A stretch of 64,000 nucleotides of DNA from G965197555 sp965197555 (GTDB lineage Bacteria > Chloroflexota > Dehalococcoidia > Lucifugimonadales > UBA3495), in the NCBI GenBank assembly GCA_965197555.1, contig OZ240213.1, forward strand, positions 4,030,001 through 4,094,000, written 5' to 3'. Below the pieces are notes generated by a model that did not search any database, was not told the DNA's origin, and saw only the letters and a program-made list of their open reading frames with translations. Both the position numbers and the translations under genes were made by a program. Shown one piece after another: positions 43,041 through 52,277 of the stretch (position 1 is the first letter of the stretch; each line of letters starts with the position of its first letter).

Positions 43041-43550
43041 CTATTGGTCGAGTCCTCGCTGGATCCCCCGGAGATATGCGGCCTGTCCAACGTGCTGGCT
43101 CTCCTCCACGATGACGTGGCTGAGCATGCTGCCTATGGAGACTTCGGGCCTCCTCGGATCAGGTACTCGGTCAAGGTCGTCCGAGGATAGCCCGTCCAGG
43201 AACTCGATGGTGCCGGCGCGGACCGCCGCGGCGTACTCGTTGAGCAGGTCGAGATCGAATTGGGGCAGCTCCTCGACCTGCCTGACTGTGTAGCCCCAGC
43301 CGTTGCCTTGCTCCGGGAGTCCCAGTCTGGCGGCCCAGCCGCCGTTCTCCCACACGGTTTTTACACCCCTGCCAAATCCCTGCACCCAGTTGTCCTCGAC
43401 CCTGGCCATGTGCCATAGGACGAAGTCGACGTGGTGCGAGTCCGGCGTGGGCTGGAAGCGGCGCTCTGCGGGAGTCAGGCCGTCCACGGCGCTGTGCAGA
43501 TCGTCCGTGTACTCGTCGAGGGCCATGCGGATGATGTTTTTGAAGTCCAA
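43041..43550 (-). CDS. DinB-like (DUF664) four-helix protein
   Basis: 169 residues from TTG 43550 (GCGAGG upstream). DinB-fold pattern: ALDEYTDDLHSAVDGLTPAE, VDFVLWHMARVEDNWV (first metal His), and HVIVEESQHVGQAAYLRGI near the end with the His pair. Such proteins are putative metal-dependent thiol transferases. Complete and undisturbed, between two pseudogenes. Confidence 0.82.
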   Translation of the reverse strand: MDFKNIIRMALDEYTDDLHSAVDGLTPAERRFQPTPDSHHVDFVLWHMARVEDNWVQGFGRGVKTVWENGGWAARLGLPEQGNGWGYTVRQVEELPQFDLDLLNEYAAAVRAGTIEFLDGLSSDDLDRVPDPRRPEVSIGSMLSHVIVEESQHVGQAAYLRGIQRGLDQ

Positions 43551-43666
43551 TGCTTGCCTCGCTTTCCGTAAATCGTCGTTCAGGCCAGGACGTCCAGCCT
43601 AGCGGAGGCCTTGAACTGGATGATTTCCCCGCCGATGAACTCGTCGCCGTCGTAGAAAACCTCGGC

Positions 43667-44490
43667 CTAGCCCGGGGTCACCGCGCGCTGGGGTCGTGAA
43701 AGTCTATTCCGGAGCCATTCGCCGTCCGGCGATACCGTGGCCGGCGCCTCCGACGCCTTATAGCGGATCTCCGCCGGGACTTCGATCGGCTCCCGGGGCG
43801 GCGACCCTGACGTGAAGCTCATGCTGGAGGCCCAGAGCCGCGTCCGGAGCAACTCCTCCTCGGCGCCGACGGTGACCGTGTTGGACTCTGCGTCGATGTC
43901 GATCACGTACGTTGGGCTGCCGCGGTTGCCGTTCAGGCCCAGGCCCCTGCGCTGGCCGATGGTGAAGTACTGTATGCCCGGGTGGGTGCCGAGGACGTTG
44001 CCGGAGGCGTCCACTATGCCCCCCCGGAGCCGCGCGCGTTCTGTCACCGACGAATCTCCGGTAGTCGCCGTCCAAGATGAAGCATATCTCCTGGCTGTCG
44101 GGCTTGCCGGCCACGGACAGCCCGGCCTCGGCGGTGATCCAGCGGACAGTCTCCTTGCGGTACTCTCCGATTGGCAGGCGGAGGCGTCCCAACTCGGTCT
44201 GCGTGAGCGTGAAGAGCACGTAGGACTGGTCCTTCCAGGCGTCGGTCCCCTTGAGCAGCCGGTGCCGGGCGCCCAAGCTCCGGCTGCGGCGCGCATCCTC
44301 GGCGTCTTCCACCGAGCAGCACCTCTTGCTCTGAGGCGGCGAGGCGGGGCGTCGTCCCGCTCGACGGTTCAGAGGCGCATCGTGACGCCGATGACCTCGC
44401 CGCCCTCCTGCTGAAGCAGGAGGGCGGCGACGGAGGAATCAACGCCTCCGTTCATGGCCACGATGGCCCGTCCTTTGCTCAAGGAATGAG
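43667..44490 (-). pseudogene. mnmA: tRNA 2-thiouridylase MnmA, degraded
   Basis: Three frames: AIVAMNGGVDSSVAALLLQQ (PP-loop) ending in a TGA where Trp would be expected after VTMRL; then CCSVEDAEDARR joined with a large deletion to RLLKGTDAWKDQSYVLFTLT and SQEICFILDGDYRRFVG; then GIVDASGNVLGTHPGIQYFT and IGQRRGLGL. The central ~90 residues are deleted, so it is not functional. MnmA is normally needed for tRNA wobble thiolation; an intact copy should lie elsewhere. Confidence 0.85.
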
Positions 44491-45089
44491 CGTAGCATAA
44501 AGCCGGAGAGCCCTTCAAGCAGCGCGAAGAGCGCTTGACACCCCAGTACACATGTGCTGCCGTCTCCCCATGCCGCACATCCACACCCCTTGCGCCATCC
44601 CACGCCGCAGGCACACTTACCGGCGCCGTGGCGCCGCCCCATCGCAGCACCGTTGCGGAGCTGCCGCCAACCTTCCTTCTCCTGTTGACGAACAGCGACA
44701 GCAGCCGGCTCTCGAACTGCTCCTCGGTGTCGCGCACTTGCGACCGCCTCCTAGATCGTTCCCGAACTGAGCACCAACCTCAGGAGGCTAGGGTATCCGT
44801 TCCGGTAGCCGGTGTCATTGTCCGAGTCGGACCTGCGCGCCGACTTCGCCCCTCCCGGCAACTCCCGCATAAGCCGCTGTACTTGGCCTCGAACCCGTCT
44901 TGTTCAGAGAGAGGCTACACTGCCTCATTGTTTACACACCTCCTGAGCGTACCTCATTAGGAAAAGGTTGACCTTCAGTCTGTAAGTAAGTATTCTTCCT
45001 GGAGCACCTGAAGGCGCACTATCGGTAATCGACAGGTGCGTATTCTTGAAACCCAGATGCGTTCATAGATGAGGCGAACGGAGGGTCCT
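44491..45089. other. No gene supported
   Basis: An open minus-strand frame to 44737 precedes the mnmA remnant but has no recognisable content. The 150 bases before amtB are AT-rich and probably carry its promoter; no clear boxes. Confidence 0.4.
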
Positions 45090-46316
45090 ATGGCTGCTAT
45101 CGACAGCGGGGATACAGCGTGGATATTAGCATCGTCGGCCTTGGTGTTGCTCATGACTCCCGGTTTAGCGTTTTTCTATGGCGGGCTTGTTCGGGGGAAG
45201 AACGTCCTGGGCACCATCATGCACAGCTTTATGGCCATCGCCCTGGTCAGCTTGGTCTGGATACTGTGGGGTTACAGCTTGGCCTTTGGCCCTGACTTGG
45301 GCGGTGTTATCGGCAAGCTGGATTATGTGATCTTGCGTGATGTTTCGGCGACAGACCCAGGACCCTACGCCGGTACAATCCCCCACCAAGCTTTTATGGT
45401 GTTTCAGATGATGTTTGCCATCATCACGCCAGCTCTCATCACAGGGGCTTTCGCGGAACGAATGAAATTTAGCTCTTATGTGATTTTTATCGTTGCGTGG
45501 TCAACTATCGTTTACGCTCCTCTCGCTCATTGGGTTTGGGGCGATGGTGGTTGGTTGGGAAATTGGGGTATGTTGGACTTTGCAGGAGGGACCGTGGTGC
45601 ATATCAGCTCTGGAGCAGGTGCGCTGGCAGCAGCCTTGGTGTTCGGTAAGCGCCTGCGGTTTGGTACCGACCCGATGGAGCCCCACAACGTACCCTTCGT
45701 TATTCTCGGAGCTAGCTTGCTGTGGTTTGGCTGGTTCGGCTTCAACGCCGGGAGTGCTCTCACCTCCGGCGGTAGCGCCACCAATGCATTTGTGGTGACC
45801 AATACCGCAGCCGCCACAGCAGCTCTAACTTGGGTTGCTCTGTCGATGCACTTCACCAAGAAGGTCAGCGCCGTAGGAGCTGCCACCGGAGCTATCGCTG
45901 GTCTAGCGACCATCACCCCCGCATCGGGGTTTGTAGGTCCAATGCCTGCTATCCTCATCGGATTCGGCGCTGGGGTATTCTGCTATACCGCTGTATGGTT
46001 CAAGAACAAGATCAAGCTAGACGATTCCTTGGATGTCTGGGGAGTTCATGGCATCGGGTCAACCTGGGGTATGTTGGCTGCGGGGTTGTTCGTGGGAGTG
46101 GGCTTTTTGACTTTATCCGAGCTGACTGACCTTAGCCGGGGAGCTCAGATCGTGCGGCAGCTGGGAGGTATCGGTGTTACTTGGGCGTGGGGCTTTGGGA
46201 TGACACTGATGATCCTCTTCGCCCTCAAGTTCACTCTCGGATTGCGGGTCGAAGAGGGGCAGGAAGAAGAAGGTCTGGACCTGTCCCAACATGGAGAACA
46301 GGGTTATGGAACATAG
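45090..46316 (+). CDS. amtB: Ammonium transporter
   Basis: 408 residues from ATG 45090, which follows CGGAGG at 6 bp; the ATG at 45069 lacks one. Eleven membrane segments of the Amt/Rh family with AFFYGGLVRGKN, the periplasmic gate region (VWGDGGWLGNWGMLDFAGG), pore His residues in GTVVHISSG and VWGVHGIGSTWG, and FGWFGFNAGSA. Normal length, no disruption. It imports NH4+/NH3 and is typically blocked by PII proteins; a PII gene lies at 42386-42727. Confidence 0.96.
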   Translation: MAAIDSGDTAWILASSALVLLMTPGLAFFYGGLVRGKNVLGTIMHSFMAIALVSLVWILWGYSLAFGPDLGGVIGKLDYVILRDVSATDPGPYAGTIPHQAFMVFQMMFAIITPALITGAFAERMKFSSYVIFIVAWSTIVYAPLAHWVWGDGGWLGNWGMLDFAGGTVVHISSGAGALAAALVFGKRLRFGTDPMEPHNVPFVILGASLLWFGWFGFNAGSALTSGGSATNAFVVTNTAAATAALTWVALSMHFTKKVSAVGAATGAIAGLATITPASGFVGPMPAILIGFGAGVFCYTAVWFKNKIKLDDSLDVWGVHGIGSTWGMLAAGLFVGVGFLTLSELTDLSRGAQIVRQLGGIGVTWAWGFGMTLMILFALKFTLGLRVEEGQEEEGLDLSQHGEQGYGT

Positions 46317-47050
46317 GGCCAAGGGCTCGATATCAATGGAAAGCAAGAAACATTAGCAGCAACAGGCGAACGCAAGGATGGCTTCCAGGCGGTGTCCGGA
46401 ATGGAGCAAGCCTGCTATATATCAAGGAGGATGTGGCTGGTCGGGATTATGCATCCGACCTGGGTTTGCCCAGGGAGTATCCCTTCACCCGCGGTCCCTA
46501 TCCGACCGTGTATCGTGGCCGTCCTTGGACCCGCCGACAGATCGTTGGCTATGGCACTGCCAACTCCACTTTTTTCGGCCTACGTGTACTGTATTGATAA
46601 CTGGTCCGTGCCGCTTACGAGAGAACGGAGGGCAACTATCGCAAGCCCTCGGTCACAGCCGAGGTGGGTTCAGTACAAAGGTCCATGTCCGTGTCGACGG
46701 CCTCGCCATAAACGAGTACGGAGCAAGCGAGCGGTCCCGCTGGGTGCACATCGATACCCCGGCGGCCACGTAGCCGGTATCGAGGACTGCGGCGGCGGGG
46801 GAGCCATCTGCACCAGAGACGGCAGGAAGCTGTAATACAAGAACGAGTTGACCGTCTCCGGGCCAGGCGGCGAGGCCCCACGGCGGAAAGGAGGTCCCCA
46901 GGAGCCAGCAAAACACCCACATAGGGCACCCGGGCAAGGAAAAGATGCGGAGGCCGCCCCAAACTAGGCGGCCTCTTCGCCAGCCTCTGTCGAAGGCGAA
47001 TGGAAACGGGTCGAGGAAGTGGTGGAACCGGTTGGAAGGGAGCAGGCCGG
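46317..47050. other. No gene; one terminator-like hairpin
   Basis: GGAGGCCGCC and GGCGGCCTC at 46949-46975 with an 8-base loop form a stable hairpin just before the XRE gene's leader. The rest of this 730-bp stretch shows no coding signature on either strand. Confidence 0.45.
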
Positions 47051-47545
47051 ATGAGACCCAGGCGCCGTTCAGTCAGGGTGATGCTCCGTCAGGAGGTGGT
47101 ATGGGAACTGCTGGACCAACTGAACATCTCTCAGAACGAGTTGGCGTGCCGCTCCGGAATTTCCCGGGGTTACATGTCCCAGCTGATGCGAGGGGAACGC
47201 AGTCCGTCGCCGCGGCTGCGACGGCGGTTGATGGAGGTGCTGGGGGTGAGTGATTTTGACACCCTGTTCGTCATTGTGGAGGAGGGAGGGGTAACGGGCG
47301 AACACACCGGCGGGCTAATTCCCTCGGCCCAAAACGCAAAAAGGGCGCATACATGCGCAGTCTGGGCAGGAACATCGCTGGTGCGGCGATGTTCCTGCCC
47401 CATTGTTGATACGGTCCAGCGTCCCGCGCCTGCCGGTTCCTTCTCCTTCTCATTGCCCAACGCCCACTCGAAAAGGGAAGGGGAGAACGGCTTGGGCTTA
47501 CCCTTCCGGCCTCGGGGCTGCACCGGTTCCTCCTCCTCGGAATAG
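47051..47545 (+). CDS. XRE-type helix-turn-helix regulator
   Basis: From ATG 47051 residues ~10-70 form an HTH_3 domain: VVWELLDQLNISQNELACRS then GISRGYMSQLMRGERSPSPR and RRRLMEVLGV. The domain is complete. After about residue 80 the frame runs through a strong hairpin (47364-47400) and low-complexity sequence, so the native protein may be shorter or frameshifted. Likely a plasmid- or element-type regulator; the divergent acidic-protein genes share the region. Confidence 0.72.
   Translation: MRPRRRSVRVMLRQEVVWELLDQLNISQNELACRSGISRGYMSQLMRGERSPSPRLRRRLMEVLGVSDFDTLFVIVEEGGVTGEHTGGLIPSAQNAKRAHTCAVWAGTSLVRRCSCPIVDTVQRPAPAGSFSFSLPNAHSKREGENGLGLPFRPRGCTGSSSSE
47364..47400 (+). terminator. Perfect 15-bp stem hairpin
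   Basis: GGGCAGGAACATCGC and its exact complement flank a 7-base loop; probably a bidirectional terminator between the XRE gene and the opposed genes. No T-run. Confidence 0.55.
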
Positions 47546-47712
47546 GCCCAGGAGAACAGGGACTGCTGCCCTTCGGCGGGTTCGTCGCGGTTGCCATTAC
47601 CCCCACGAATACAAAAAACGCCGACACAGGCGGCCGCCCCGTAAGGCGGGTGACCGACGCCAGTGCGTACGGCCACCTGCCAAGTCAATCCAAACCGAAC
47701 ATTGCGTTCCAA
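47403..47712 (-). CDS. Possible small protein with two SLF-SW/EWA motifs
   Basis: The frame contains QQSLFSWAYSEEEEP and SPSLFEWALGNEKEKE, a duplicated short motif in a charged context, just downstream of the acidic-protein gene. There is no good start codon and the stop is unclear because the frame continues through the 47364 hairpin. Confidence 0.3.
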
Positions 47713-47722
47713 TGTCCGGTCC

Positions 47723-48271
47723 TCAGAACAGCCGCAGCGTCTCGGGCTGCTGCTCCTCCGTTTCTCCCTCGGCGGCTTCAGCCGGCGCCGCCCCCTGCTC
47801 GCGCCGGGTCCGGCGCCGGGCCGGGGGAGCGGGTCTTTCGTGGGCCGGGTACCTGGGTTCGTCCTCCAACCGGGCTTTCGCTCTTTCGATCACCGCCGGG
47901 ACCTCCTGGGCCAGCCCAGCCAGGTCCAGGTCGTCGAAGGACTCGATGTGCGGGTCCGCCGAGGGCTGTTGCACTCCGATGGTGGCCCGGTCTCCCCTGA
48001 TGGACACGACGACCTTCAGCTCCTCGGTGGGTTCCGTTTCGCCCTGAGCGGGCTGCGCTCCGCCGCCGTCGGCAACGTCCGGTTCCTCAGCGGTCTCACC
48101 GTCGGCATCCTGCTCTTCGTCGACGTCGACGGGCGCATCGTCTGCCGCGTCTCCGGCGGGAAGCTCTCCGCCAACATCGGCAGGGGTATCATCCGTCGCA
48201 TGGCCGAAGAGGAACTCCTCGGCGTTCACCACGTCCGAGGAGTGGATTTCCGTGCCGCTTTCGTCAGTCAT
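47723..48271 (-). CDS. Acidic low-complexity protein of unknown function
   Basis: 182 residues from ATG 48271 (AGGAGAAACC upstream). The first ~95 residues are Asp/Glu/Ala/Gly-rich (DDAPVDVDEEQDADGETAEE). A short beta segment follows (LKVVVSIRGDRATIGVQQ), then AQEVPAVIERAKARLEDEP and an Arg-rich tail. Resembles accessory proteins of mobile elements but I assign no family. Its promoter region is directly fused to the broken recQ gene. Confidence 0.6.
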   Translation of the reverse strand: MTDESGTEIHSSDVVNAEEFLFGHATDDTPADVGGELPAGDAADDAPVDVDEEQDADGETAEEPDVADGGGAQPAQGETEPTEELKVVVSIRGDRATIGVQQPSADPHIESFDDLDLAGLAQEVPAVIERAKARLEDEPRYPAHERPAPPARRRTRREQGAAPAEAAEGETEEQQPETLRLF

Positions 48272-48284
48272 GGTTTCTCCTATA

Positions 48285-50089
48285 TTCGTTTCCTGGCGCA
48301 ATCGAACGTGGGCCTCGTCGCCATAGACGAGGCCCACTGCGTTTCTCACTGGGGCCACGAGTTCAGGCCGGCTTACCGGGAGTTGAAAGCGTTAAGAGAT
48401 GTCTGCCCAGGCGCTCCGGCCATCGCCCTCACAGCTACCGCCACGAAGATGGTCAAGGATGACATTCTGAGCCAGTTGGGGCTGCGCGAACCTGAAGTTT
48501 TCACATCCAGCTTTGACAGGGGAAACCTAACCTATTCCGTCGAGCCCAAGGCCCAGTCCTTTCCGAGATTGCTGGAACTCCTGGACCGGCGCCGCAACGA
48601 GTCCGTGATCATATATTGCCTCTCCCGCAAGGCTACTGAAGAGATGGCCGAGAACCTGTCCCGCCGCGGCTTAGGTGCTGCTGCCTACCACGCGGGCCTG
48701 GAACCCAACGCGAGGCGGGACATCCAGGACAGGTTCATCCGCGATCAGGTCCCCATCGTGGCCGCCACAATCGCATTCGGCATGGGCATCGACAAGCCAG
48801 ACATCCGCCTGGTGGTCCACTATGACATGCCCAAGAGTATCGAGGCCTATTACCAGGAAACGGGCCGGGCCGGACGCGACGGCCTGCCCGGCGAGTGCGT
48901 CCTGTTCTACACCCACGGAGATAGGGTCAAGCAAGAGTTCTTCATCAACTAATTGGAAGACCCCGAGGAAAAGAAACGGGCGCGAGAGCGGCTGGAGCGG
49001 ATGCTCCAGTTTTGCAACCTGACCACCTGCCGCCGGAAGTACCTGTTGGAATACCTGGGCGAGGACCGGACGGGGAGGCATTGCGGGGGCTGCGACGTTT
49101 GCCTCACCCCAAGAGAGTCCTATGACGCTACCGAGATCGCCCAGATGGCTCTATCAGCGGTGGTCCGCACGGGGCAGCGGTTTGGCGCAAAGCACGTGAT
49201 CGACGTTCTCATGGGCTCGACTACAAAGCAGGTCGAAGCCTGGAGCCACCAAGAGTTGCCGCTCTTTGGAGTGGCAAGGCAGCGTTCCGCCAGTGAGTTC
49301 CAAGTGTTGGTGCCGGAACTGGTTGCCCAGGGTCTCTTGGAAAGATCTGATGGACAATACGCCACTCTGAGCGTGTCTGAAAAGGGATGGGCTTTCCTGA
49401 AAAATAGGGAGAGCCTGACTTTAACCAGGCCAATCCCAAAGACCGAGACCAAGCCGGCAGGAAGAGACTCGGACGGCAACTACGACTCTGATCTCTTCGC
49501 CGAGCTTGCGGCATTACGAAAACGGCTGGCGGACGACCGCGCAGTCCCGGCATATATCATCTTCGGAAACCGCTCATTGGAGGACATGGCCCGCAAGGCT
49601 CCCAGGACGCGAGAGGAATTCTCCCGGGTCTCCGGAGTTGGATCGACAAAGTTGCGAGAGTTCGGTGACACGTTTATAGATGGGATTTCCCGGTACGTTG
49701 AGACTCAAGGTCTGCCTCGATTCTACGACCCAGTAGACACGCTGGCTGGCCGCGGGTCCCGCTCAAGCGTCAGCGACTCCGCCAGGGTCACCGGTCAGAT
49801 CGTGTCCGACGGCTCATCGGTAGAGGAAACGGCGCGGCAAAGAGGGGTGAAACCCAGCAGCGTGATTAACTACTTGGAGCGATTGGTCAACGAAGGAATA
49901 AGCGTCCAGATCGGGCACCTGATGCCAGAGGACGAACGCCTAAAGCGGATCGTGGACGCCTTCGAGGCAACCGGTCAGTTGTTGCTGAAGCCCACTATGG
50001 AGACACTGGGAGACGGATGCACCTACGACGAGCTTAGGATCGTGCGGTTGGAGCTATTCCGGAGGCGCAGGGCCGCCGGCCAAGGGTAA
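48285..50089 (+). pseudogene. recQ: RecQ helicase, 5'-truncated with an in-frame stop
   Basis: The frame begins at SNVGLVAIDEAHCVSHWGHE (motif II, DEAH) and lacks motifs 0-Ib including Walker A. Motifs III-VI follow: ALTATATKM, SVIIYCLSRKATEEMA, ATIAFGMGIDKPDIRLVVHY and YYQETGRAGRDG. A TAA at 48950-48952 (EFFIN-stop-LEDPEEK) interrupts the same frame. Beyond it come the RQC zinc cysteines (CRRKYLLEYLGEDRTGRHC, GGCDVC), winged helix, HRDC domain and a C-terminal helix-turn-helix. It cannot encode an active helicase. Confidence 0.9.
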
Positions 50090-50156
50090 CAAGCCGAGGG
50101 GCGCCGCCCTCGGTAGCGCCCTCAACTCAGGGCCGCACAGAAACCTGGAAAACACA

Positions 50157-50370
50157 ATGACAGGCCCGTCGATCATCAACGGCTGCGCGACCACCCGGAT
50201 TTTCTGCCGCCCCAACTGTCCGCCTGGCCGGCGCACCAAGCCGGAGAACCGTGTGCATTTCGCCTCAGCCGACGAAGCCTTTGCGGCAGGATTTCGCCCT
50301 TGCCTCGTTTGCGCACCCCTGGAAGGACAGCCTGGGCCATGGCGGCCCAAGCGGGGGAGGCTGGGTTAGG
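50157..50370 (+). CDS. Stand-alone Ada-type zinc-binding protein
   Basis: 70 residues: GCATTRIFCRPNCPPGRRTK, ENRVHFASADEAFAAGFRPC and LVCAP. The four cysteines in C-x3-C...C-x2-C spacing match the N-terminal methyl-phosphotriester-accepting domain of Ada. No methyltransferase or AraC domain follows, so it may be a minimal sensor or a leftover of a larger gene. A usable ATG is present but the ribosome site is weak. Confidence 0.7.
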
Positions 50371-50559
50371 AAAACCGCCTTTGCGCCTTTGAATGAGGCC
50401 CATCCGTCCCCGTGGGAGCAGGTGGGTCTCGCCCTGAACGAGTCTAGTACTGAGTCAAACTTGTTTTAGATGGTGATGTGAGGGTGTGACCGATCGCGCT
50501 ACGCTGGTGGGCAGACAGTGTGTCAATGGCGGAGAAATGTTGGGCCACTGGGGCGGAGT

Positions 50560-51262
50560 AAAACTGTACCACCCGGTGGGTAAGGCCAGCGAAAAAGTCC
50601 GAGCTAACTGGCCAGCATAAATGTCCGCGCCAATGGTTGAGGGGAATGCCCTGTTTACGGGCGGGGCAGCAGACGGCAGGCGGGAAGGTCTTGATACTAC
50701 CTATTCTTCGTCAGGCTCGTCTGAAGGTTGGGAGACAGAGTTCTCTCTGCTACGCTTGAGACGGTAGCTGTCGCCGTTCATCTCCAGGATGTGGACGTGG
50801 TGGGTGAGACGGTCCAGCAATGCGCCGGTGAGACGCTCCGACCCGAAGACCTCGGTCCACTCGTCGAAGGGAAGGTTGGTGGTCACCAGGATTGAGCCCC
50901 GCTCGTAGCGCTGGCTGAAGACCTCGAAGAGCAACTCCGCTCCGGTGGGGGACAGGGGGACGAAACCTAACTCGTCGATGATCAGCAGGCTGAGGCGGGA
51001 AAGTTGTCTCTGGAGGTTGAGCAGGCGTCTTTCATCCCTGGCCTCCATCAGCTCGTGGACCAGGGCGGCGGCCGTCGTGAAGCCCACCGACATCCCGCGC
51101 TGGCAGGCGGCCAGGCCCAGTCCCAGGGCGATGTGGGTCTTGCCGGTGCCGCTGTTGCCGACGGCGATGATATTCTCCCGGCGCCGTACGTATTCGCAAC
51201 GTGCCAGTTCCATCACCAGCGGCTTGTTCACCGACGGGATGGCCGTAAATCGGAAAACATCC
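50560..51262 (-). mobile_element. IS21-family remnant
   Basis: Terminal-type repeats GCCAGCGAAAAAGTCCG and GGCCAGCATAAATGTCCG near 50580-50630 and the 3' four-fifths of istB remain. istA and the other end are gone. The similar 3' end is at 35825-36071. Confidence 0.75.
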
Positions 51263-51321
51263 GGCAAACGGCCCTGGAGGCACCTTATGTCCAGGCAACA
51301 AAAGGTTGTTGTGCGCACCAC
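50701..51321 (-). CDS. istB: IS21 transposition helper ATPase IstB, N-terminally truncated
   Basis: The IstB part starts at FRFTAIPSVNKPLVMELARC and includes Walker A (GNSGTGKTHIALGLG), Walker B (LSLLIIDELGFVP), ILVTTNLPFDEW and ERLTGALLDRLTHHVH. The first ~20 residues of the frame are foreign, and the family's N-terminal ~60 residues are absent. Without IstA it has no partner here. Confidence 0.85.
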   Translation of the reverse strand: MVRTTTFCCLDIRCLQGRLPDVFRFTAIPSVNKPLVMELARCEYVRRRENIIAVGNSGTGKTHIALGLGLAACQRGMSVGFTTAAALVHELMEARDERRLLNLQRQLSRLSLLIIDELGFVPLSPTGAELLFEVFSQRYERGSILVTTNLPFDEWTEVFGSERLTGALLDRLTHHVHILEMNGDSYRLKRSRENSVSQPSDEPDEE

Positions 51322-51378
51322 CTCCGTGCCCCGGGGATGGGCCCCTGGGGTTGAACCTAGTTCCGTGCATGGCGGGTA

Positions 51379-52266
51379 TCAAGCGATGAACCCGAAGGCC
51401 TGGCGCGCCGCCTTGTTGACGACCCCCAGGGGGGTCAGGGGCAGCGGCTCGGAACCCTGGGCGCCGGAGAGCCAGCGGTCCCGCCTCCAGACGATCTGCC
51501 GGAGGGTGCCCGCCGGGAAGATCTCAATCTTGAGTCCCCGCTTCGGCTTCCCCGGAGGCAGTCCCCGCAGGTAGGGCAGCCCGTAGTCATCCGGATGGAC
51601 CCTGCCCAGGATATGCCGCCCGCGGCCGCTGCTGGACCCGAAGACCGACGCGCCCAGCTCAATCAGCGGCTCCATGAAGGCGTCCCTCATCGCGGCGGGC
51701 CCGTCGCCCTCCTTCACGTCGGCGTCTAGGAACAGCACGTCCGACGGGTGCGGGGTGGCGGCGTTGCCGCTCAGGCAAAACGTGGGGACGACGCCCCTCT
51801 TCACCCAGTCGGGCCGGGCGGCTATCTCTGCCAGGATCTCGTCTCTGGTCGCCCAGGGGCGGAGGATGAGCTTGCGGCCGGACTCGGGCTCCGTGTACGG
51901 GCCGCCGTACCTGTCGACGTGGACCCCGCGGCCGGAGTCGGTGCTCTGCCTCCAGTCCCCGACGCACTTCTTCAACTTCGGATCGCACGGCGCCCAGGCG
52001 GGCATACCTGGACCCCGCTGATCGTGCCGGTCTTCCGGAACTCCCGGACGGTGGGCGGCGACGTCAATGAAGTCCATCGAGACGCCCCCGTCATTGTCGA
52101 AGATGGGCGGGCCGGTTGGACCCGAGAGGAAGATCACGGCGCTGTTCCCCGGGTTCCCCTCGACGTCCCCCGCCCGGTACGTGCTCCCGTCCCGCCGGGC
52201 TCCAGGCCACCATGCCTGGACGAGCGCCTCAGCGATGGGCTCCAGGTCCTTATTCGCAGATGTCAT
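51379..52266 (-). CDS. PrimPol-type primase-like protein (plasmid/phage replication)
   Basis: About 295 residues from ATG 52266 (GGAGGG 7 bp upstream). N-terminal AWWPGARRDGSTYRAGDVEG and VIFLSGPTGPPIFDNDGGVS. The primase-polymerase-like core has a DVLFLDADVKEGDGP (D-x-D), the SSGRGRHILGRVHP motif and GLKIEIFPAGTLRQIVWRRD. This arrangement fits archaeo-eukaryotic-type PrimPols on plasmids and phages. The helicase half normally fused or adjacent is missing; IS21 sequence begins 60 bp downstream. Relict of an integrated plasmid or satellite. Confidence 0.6.
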   Translation of the reverse strand: MTSANKDLEPIAEALVQAWWPGARRDGSTYRAGDVEGNPGNSAVIFLSGPTGPPIFDNDGGVSMDFIDVAAHRPGVPEDRHDQRGPGMPAWAPCDPKLKKCVGDWRQSTDSGRGVHVDRYGGPYTEPESGRKLILRPWATRDEILAEIAARPDWVKRGVVPTFCLSGNAATPHPSDVLFLDADVKEGDGPAAMRDAFMEPLIELGASVFGSSSGRGRHILGRVHPDDYGLPYLRGLPPGKPKRGLKIEIFPAGTLRQIVWRRDRWLSGAQGSEPLPLTPLGVVNKAARQAFGFIA

Positions 52267-52277
52267 CGCAGTCCCTC

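Noticed and set aside
7368..44400. TGA at positions where Trp is expected (IS4 transposase, mnmA) as a sign of UGA recoding
   Set aside because: Both genes are multiply broken pseudogenes, while intact genes (tnpA, hicB, PIN toxin) end normally at TGA with coupled downstream starts.
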